From the NCBI GenBank assembly GCA_964435775.1, contig CAYTAP010000131.1, positions 1 to 10,067 of the forward strand: a stretch of DNA of 10,067 nucleotides. Direction: 5' to 3'. The translations under genes were made by a program, and so were the position numbers. Of the stretch, positions 7,098 through 10,067 are shown in pieces; position 1 is the first letter of the stretch; the number at the start of each line of letters is the position of its first letter. This DNA is from CAYTAP01 sp964435775. GTDB taxonomy: Bacteria; Planctomycetota; Phycisphaerae; Tepidisphaerales; Tepidisphaeraceae. The notes under the pieces were generated by a model. It was not told the DNA's origin. It was given only the letters and a program-made list of their open reading frames with translations, and did no database searches.

Positions 7098-8252
7098 ATG
7101 CAGCAATTCCTGTCAGCAATCACCCCGGCGGCGCCCAATGCGATGTGGCTTCTGGCGGCGGCACTGGTGGCGATTTACATCGCATCGCGGGTCGCGGGGT
7201 CGGCGGGGGAGGCGATGTCCCCCGCCGGGAAGGCGACCGGCCGGGCGATCGGGCATTGGATGCCCGTCGCCGCCGTCGCATTGTGGGCGATGATCCTCGG
7301 ACATGGGGCGATGGCGCTGGGGGTGATCCTGTCCAGCAGTATCGCCGTGGTGGCGCTCGTCGGGGGTGTTGAACTATTGGCCGGTGGGGAACCATCGCCG
7401 GCCGCCCAAACTCCGACGGCGGGACGAAGACGATTTGTGCTTCCAGCGATATTGATGGTCTTCATGGGGGGCTATGCCGGGCACTTGGATTGGGAAGTGG
7501 CCGTGGCGCTGGCGATTGTGGGGCTGTTGGTCGTCGGATTGCGACGGTCCAGTGAATCGCCTGCGGCCGATGCCGCGACACCACCGCCCGGTGATGCCTG
7601 CGGGCGTCGCTGCCTGCGCTGCGGCGGGGAGTTTGCTCTTGCCATCGCGCTGGCGTGCATCGGCGCCTGGGCGATGGTGCAGGGTATGGCGGCGGTCATC
7701 GCCCGCGCCGGGATGCGGGGGGCGCATGTAACCGAGGCGCTCTTCGCCGTGACGGTCGCCAGCCCGATCCTCGTGCTTCCGATCATCGGCGCATCTCTCG
7801 CCGGCACGCATGATTCGCAGGACGACCACGCTCCGTCCGTTGAAGCAAGCGATCCATCCAAACCCGCCACGCACGCCAGCGGCTGGGGAGGCGCGATCCA
7901 AGTCGGCTCGATCGTGACCCTGTTGAACTTGTGCGCATTGCTCCCCGCGGTGGTGGGCGTGTGGTACGCGGTGCAATGGCTTGAGCGAAAAGGATGGCTG
8001 TCGATGGCCGCTGGCGAAGCAACCGCGGCGCACGCTAAAGGGCATGGCGTCACGTTTCCCCTAGGCCTGTGGCGGATCGATACCGTGCTGCTCATTGTGC
8101 TTGGATTGATGCTTTTTCAAACCGCCCCATCGCGGCCAACCACGGGCGCGCTCCCCGCCCCATCGCGTTCCCGAGGACTCGGGGCCGCCCTCCTGGTTGG
8201 TTACGGCCTCTACATCCTCTGGACGGCCGTCTCGGCGGTGAGCCTGGGGTGA
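7098..8252 (+). CDS. Ten-helix integral membrane protein, divergent CaCA (Na+/Ca2+ antiporter)-like
   Basis: The 384-residue protein is very hydrophobic, with helices predicted near 16-34, 54-75, 76-94, 112-126, 131-148, 178-200, 209-236, 264-295, 327-342 and 360-382. This is five helices, a cytoplasm-like linker (149-177), then five helices, matching the two-repeat plan of CaCA antiporters. Segments near the expected alpha repeats are suggestive: GHGAMALGVILSSSIA (68-83), and ASPILVLPIIGASLAG (221-236) with GGAIQVGSIVTLLNLCALLP (264-283). The acidic residue normally found in the PE-type motif of each repeat is not evident, so transport activity is doubtful. The linker carries CGRRCLRC (C168, C172, C175). 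A His/Asp/Ser-rich loop (238-262) splits the second repeat. AGGA at 7084-7087 lies 10 nt before the ATG. The family call is inferred; coding status is firm. Confidence 0.8.
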   Translation: MQQFLSAITPAAPNAMWLLAAALVAIYIASRVAGSAGEAMSPAGKATGRAIGHWMPVAAVALWAMILGHGAMALGVILSSSIAVVALVGGVELLAGGEPSPAAQTPTAGRRRFVLPAILMVFMGGYAGHLDWEVAVALAIVGLLVVGLRRSSESPAADAATPPPGDACGRRCLRCGGEFALAIALACIGAWAMVQGMAAVIARAGMRGAHVTEALFAVTVASPILVLPIIGASLAGTHDSQDDHAPSVEASDPSKPATHASGWGGAIQVGSIVTLLNLCALLPAVVGVWYAVQWLERKGWLSMAAGEATAAHAKGHGVTFPLGLWRIDTVLLIVLGLMLFQTAPSRPTTGALPAPSRSRGLGAALLVGYGLYILWTAVSAVSLG

Positions 8253-8294
8253 GTGCGCGGGCGGAGTTGCGATTTCCTGCGCGCCCCCAGCCAT

Positions 8295-8345
8295 GGTGCA
8301 GAATCCGGTGCAGAATGGTGCGGAACTGGCGTGCAGGCAAGTGCA
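8295..8345. repeat. GTGCA boxes in direct orientation, roughly helically spaced
   Basis: GTGCAGAAT occurs at 8296-8304 and 8308-8316, followed by GTGCGGAA at 8318, GTGCAGGC at 8331 and GTGCAAGC at 8341. Box-to-box spacing is 12, 10, 13 and 10 bp. Two inverted copies (TGCAC) lie at 8391-8395 and 8401-8405. These could be binding sites for a recombinase arm domain or a regulator. Confidence 0.55.
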
Positions 8346-8356
8346 AGCGGAAAAAT

Positions 8357-8429
8357 GACAACGGCCGTAAGTGAAGCGATTTCATCGGCTTGCACTCCGA
8401 TGCACTCTGGTTCACTCACGGCCGTTGTC
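8357..8429. repeat. 19-bp inverted repeat (18/19) upstream of the integrase; terminator-like on the minus strand
   Basis: Arms 8357-8375 (GACAACGGCCGTAAGTGAA) and 8411-8429 are complementary except at 8369/8417. The 35-nt loop holds the two inverted GTGCA boxes. Read on the minus strand, the stem is followed by ATTTTTCC, the form of an intrinsic terminator. On the plus strand no T-run follows. It may stop transcription leaving an element towards the host genes, or be a protein-binding dyad. Confidence 0.65.
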
Positions 8430-8436
8430 GCATCAG

Positions 8437-8451
8437 TACCCCCAAGGGGTA
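8437..8451. repeat. Small dyad TACCCC-CAA-GGGGTA
   Basis: A perfect 6-bp inverted repeat with a 3-nt loop lies about 80 bp before the integrase start. Similar TA-C-run/G-run-TA dyads occur downstream of the integrase at 10026-10065. Confidence 0.6.
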
Positions 8452-8489
8452 TCGAGAACTCAAAAACGCCTGAAAAAACAGTAAAAATG

Positions 8490-8530
8490 TTGAACCCAAA
8501 ATGCTTTTTTTTGGGTACAATGGTTCCAAA
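8490..8530 (+). promoter_or_regulatory. Putative integrase promoter embedded in a dyad; leaderless start likely
   Basis: TACAAT at 8516-8521 is a good -10 whose expected start point (about 8528-8530) falls at the ATG of 8531. This fits a leaderless transcript and the lack of any Shine-Dalgarno. TTGAAC (8490-8495) is a -35-like hexamer, but with a 20-bp spacer. Bases 8490-8501 and 8509-8520 form a 12-bp inverted repeat with one mismatch (8493/8517), enclosing part of an 8-T run. A second 6-bp repeat (TGGTTC 8521-8526, GAACCA 8533-8538) covers the start codon. These dyads could be operators for autoregulation. Confidence 0.4.
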
Positions 8531-9937
8531 ATGAACCAACGTAAACATCCGCGCGGCAAGGGTAAAAATAAACGCCATTGGCTTGATAAGGCAAAACCAA
8601 AATACTGGGCAAGCCGGGGTTATTGGCGCGTCCGCGCGATGCGGCAAGGGGAAGCAAGCCAATGGTTGATGCAGCAAGGCAAGGGAGACCCATCGGCGAC
8701 GGGCAAGGCGATGGCATACGCCGAATGGCATCGGATACTGGCGGAGATCCAGCGAGCGGAGATGCCCCCAGAAATGTTTACCGACTTGACCGATGAGCAA
8801 ATGGCGCAGCGCGCCACGTATTACCACTGGCAAAGCATCCCAACGATGGTTGAAAAAATGCCCTATGACGAATGGCAAGAGTATCAGACTTGGCGGGCGC
8901 TCAAGGCATCGGCCAAGGATGCAGCGAGCGGTATACCGCTTGCCATCGGCAATGGAGCAACACCGGCAATCACCAAAACCTTTGCCGACTTGACCGCCAT
9001 ATACCGCGCCCATCTTGACCATCGACTTGCGGCAACGGTCAAGGGGATGCGCAGCAAGCAGGATATTAGTGAAGCAAGGCATCATCAGTATACCAATGCC
9101 ATCGCCCATCTTGATGCGGCGGTAGGCAGCACGATAGTTATATCCAACGGCGAATGGCAGATTGACGAAAAGCAGTTGTCGGCCATCATCGAACGATACC
9201 GGGGGCATTGCATAGACCAAATGAAAAGCGATGGATGGAGCGGGCATTGGTTTAATGAGCGAGCCAAAACCGTTCGCTCCCTTGTCACCTATTTGGTCGC
9301 CAATCGGTTGGCGGATAGGACGCCCCCAAATATCGAGGCGTTGACGGAAAAGTTTTCGCTTGCCGTCAATCCCAAACCGATACCGCTTGGCATCCTACAA
9401 GCCATTTGGATTGCGGCGGATGAGCAATTTCGGGCGTATATGCTGCTGGCATTGAATTGCGGTTTTCGGCAGACGGAAATAGGCGGTCTGATGGGAAGCG
9501 ATATAAAAACCGTTGGCGGTCAATGCTGCATCAGCAAGCCAAGGGGTAAGACCGGGATACCCATCGCCATCCCCTTATGGCAGCGGACGCAAGCAGCGAT
9601 AGACGCCACGGGCGCTCAAGGCAAGGCGTCGCCATTGTTTGAGCGCCACGATGCCAAGGCGTTTATAAGCAAACTGTCCAACCGCTTGAAAAAGATTAAG
9701 CAGCATGTCAGCAAGAGGCATCCAGCGATGGCGGATGAGATGGCGGAGTATAGTTTTGAGCATTTTCGGGACACGGGCGCATCCTACATTGATGGCATAA
9801 ATCCTATCTTGACGCCCTTGTATTTGGGGCATAGCGACAAGCGGCAAGCCAAATCGTATGTAGGAATAATCGACGGGCAAGGCGGCCAGTTGGATGGCGT
9901 CTTGGCGCAATTTGAGCAATGGTTGGCCTTGGCATAA
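8531..9937 (+). CDS. Tyrosine-type site-specific recombinase / integrase
   Basis: The 468-residue protein has a basic N-terminal region (RKHPRGKGKNKRHW), a possible arm-binding segment (about 30-80), a core-binding segment (about 150-265), and a catalytic domain (about 275-455). Catalytic residues are Arg-I R313 in GFRQTEIGGL, hairpin Lys K340 in RGKTGIP, R413 in FEHFRDTGAS, H434 in LGHS, and the nucleophile Y443 nine residues later. At the usual HxxR position the residue three before R413 is Glu410; His411 is one residue off. The frame is open back to ATG 8501, but those ten codons cover a poly-T hairpin and the promoter, so ATG 8531 is chosen. Codon use is visibly richer in CAA, AAA, TTG and GCA than in the genes to the left, which suggests acquired DNA. 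It probably integrates and excises an element extending to the right of the window. Confidence 0.9.
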   Translation: MNQRKHPRGKGKNKRHWLDKAKPKYWASRGYWRVRAMRQGEASQWLMQQGKGDPSATGKAMAYAEWHRILAEIQRAEMPPEMFTDLTDEQMAQRATYYHWQSIPTMVEKMPYDEWQEYQTWRALKASAKDAASGIPLAIGNGATPAITKTFADLTAIYRAHLDHRLAATVKGMRSKQDISEARHHQYTNAIAHLDAAVGSTIVISNGEWQIDEKQLSAIIERYRGHCIDQMKSDGWSGHWFNERAKTVRSLVTYLVANRLADRTPPNIEALTEKFSLAVNPKPIPLGILQAIWIAADEQFRAYMLLALNCGFRQTEIGGLMGSDIKTVGGQCCISKPRGKTGIPIAIPLWQRTQAAIDATGAQGKASPLFERHDAKAFISKLSNRLKKIKQHVSKRHPAMADEMAEYSFEHFRDTGASYIDGINPILTPLYLGHSDKRQAKSYVGIIDGQGGQLDGVLAQFEQWLALA

Positions 9938-9950
9938 AGGCGGTCAACCA
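9920..9950 (+). other. Hairpin spanning the integrase stop codon
   Basis: TGGTTGGCC (9920-9928) pairs with GGTCAACCA (9942-9950) over 9 bp with one G-U, and the loop contains the TAA stop. No T-run follows (the next bases are ACGGTTAAAAATAT), so it is only a weak terminator candidate. Confidence 0.35.
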
Positions 9951-10025
9951 ACGGTTAAAAATATATTGCCCAAAATATCCCGCAACTCCCAGAAAAACAC
10001 ACGCAAGGCCATCACGATGATGGTA

Positions 10026-10065
10026 TATACCCCCTATGGAGCGGGAACGACGGGGGGTATACCCC
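10026..10065. repeat. TATACCCCC/GGGGGTATA inverted repeat and GGGGTATACCCC palindrome
   Basis: TATACCCCC (10026-10034) pairs perfectly with GGGGGTATA (10053-10061) around an 18-nt loop. The right arm overlaps a perfect 12-bp palindrome, GGGGTATACCCC (10054-10065). A short CCATC/GATGG hairpin precedes it (10009-10023). The 130 bp after the integrase hold no recognisable gene, and the palindromes may be operators or recombination sites of the next module. Confidence 0.6.
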
Positions 10066-10067
10066 GC

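Noticed and set aside
6822..7106. N-terminal extension of the HAD phosphatase to ATG 7106
   Set aside because: The 95 extra codons translate the palindromic element and overlap the start of the divergent gene; HAD-IIA proteins begin close to motif I.
8357..8429. Integron attC-like site
   Set aside because: The arm ends do not fit the RYYYAAC/GTTRRRY core boxes, the loop organisation differs, and the recombinase does not look like IntI.
8253..8534. 93-codon plus-strand frame between the membrane protein and the integrase
   Set aside because: It runs through the GTGCA boxes, both dyads and the integrase promoter. The PPRGIE-like string is typical of translated noncoding tRNA-like sequence, so it is not treated as a gene.
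8210..9247. 345-codon minus-strand frame opposite the integrase
   Set aside because: It is antisense to a gene with a full set of tyrosine-recombinase motifs and has no domain of its own.

Overview
The window looks like a chromosomal segment of a GC-rich member of the Planctomycetota, possibly Phycisphaerae-like. This is inferred, not proven. The reasons are weak or absent Shine-Dalgarno sequences at most starts, a TadE/G-anchored surface protein ending in a lectin-like 'GATRLYLG' domain, heptamer-repeat intergenic regions, and an integrase whose N-terminus resembles those I associate with planctomycete genomes.

Layout, left to right. (1) A cysteine-rich minus-strand gene (300 to 1) runs off the left edge. 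(2) A short divergent spacer leads to a two-gene operon (481-2574 and 2571-4550, ATGA overlap) for the two halves of a heterodimeric ABC exporter. One half carries Asp in place of the catalytic Walker B Glu, and the other has a degenerate signature motif. Together they predict one active and one degenerate ATP site. (3) A membrane-anchored TadE/G-like protein (4695-5825) is bracketed by two intergenic regions built of 7-bp repeats arranged as inverted repeats. (4) A HAD-IIA phosphatase lies on the minus strand (6821 to 5994). (5) The spacer between it and the next, divergent gene holds a nested palindromic element of about 131 bp with a 25-bp hairpin at its centre. (6) A ten-helix membrane protein (7098-8252) is organised like a divergent Ca2+/cation antiporter (CaCA) but appears to lack the usual acidic residues. 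(7) From about 8253 the character of the DNA changes. A repeat-rich 280-bp spacer (GTGCA boxes, a 19-bp dyad, smaller dyads) precedes a tyrosine recombinase (8531-9937), which is probably the left end of an integrated element continuing beyond the right edge.

Functional links. Only the ABC pair is clearly a unit, as an export machine of unknown substrate. The TadE/G-like protein is in the same direction 144 bp downstream but is separated by a repeat-rich, possibly terminating region, so co-function is not implied. The phosphatase and the CaCA-like protein are divergently transcribed and share the palindromic spacer. The integrase module is likely horizontally acquired. No rRNA, tRNA or CRISPR array was found. 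The most unusual structures are the palindromic element at 6901-7031 and the organised repeat region at 8295-8520 in front of the integrase.
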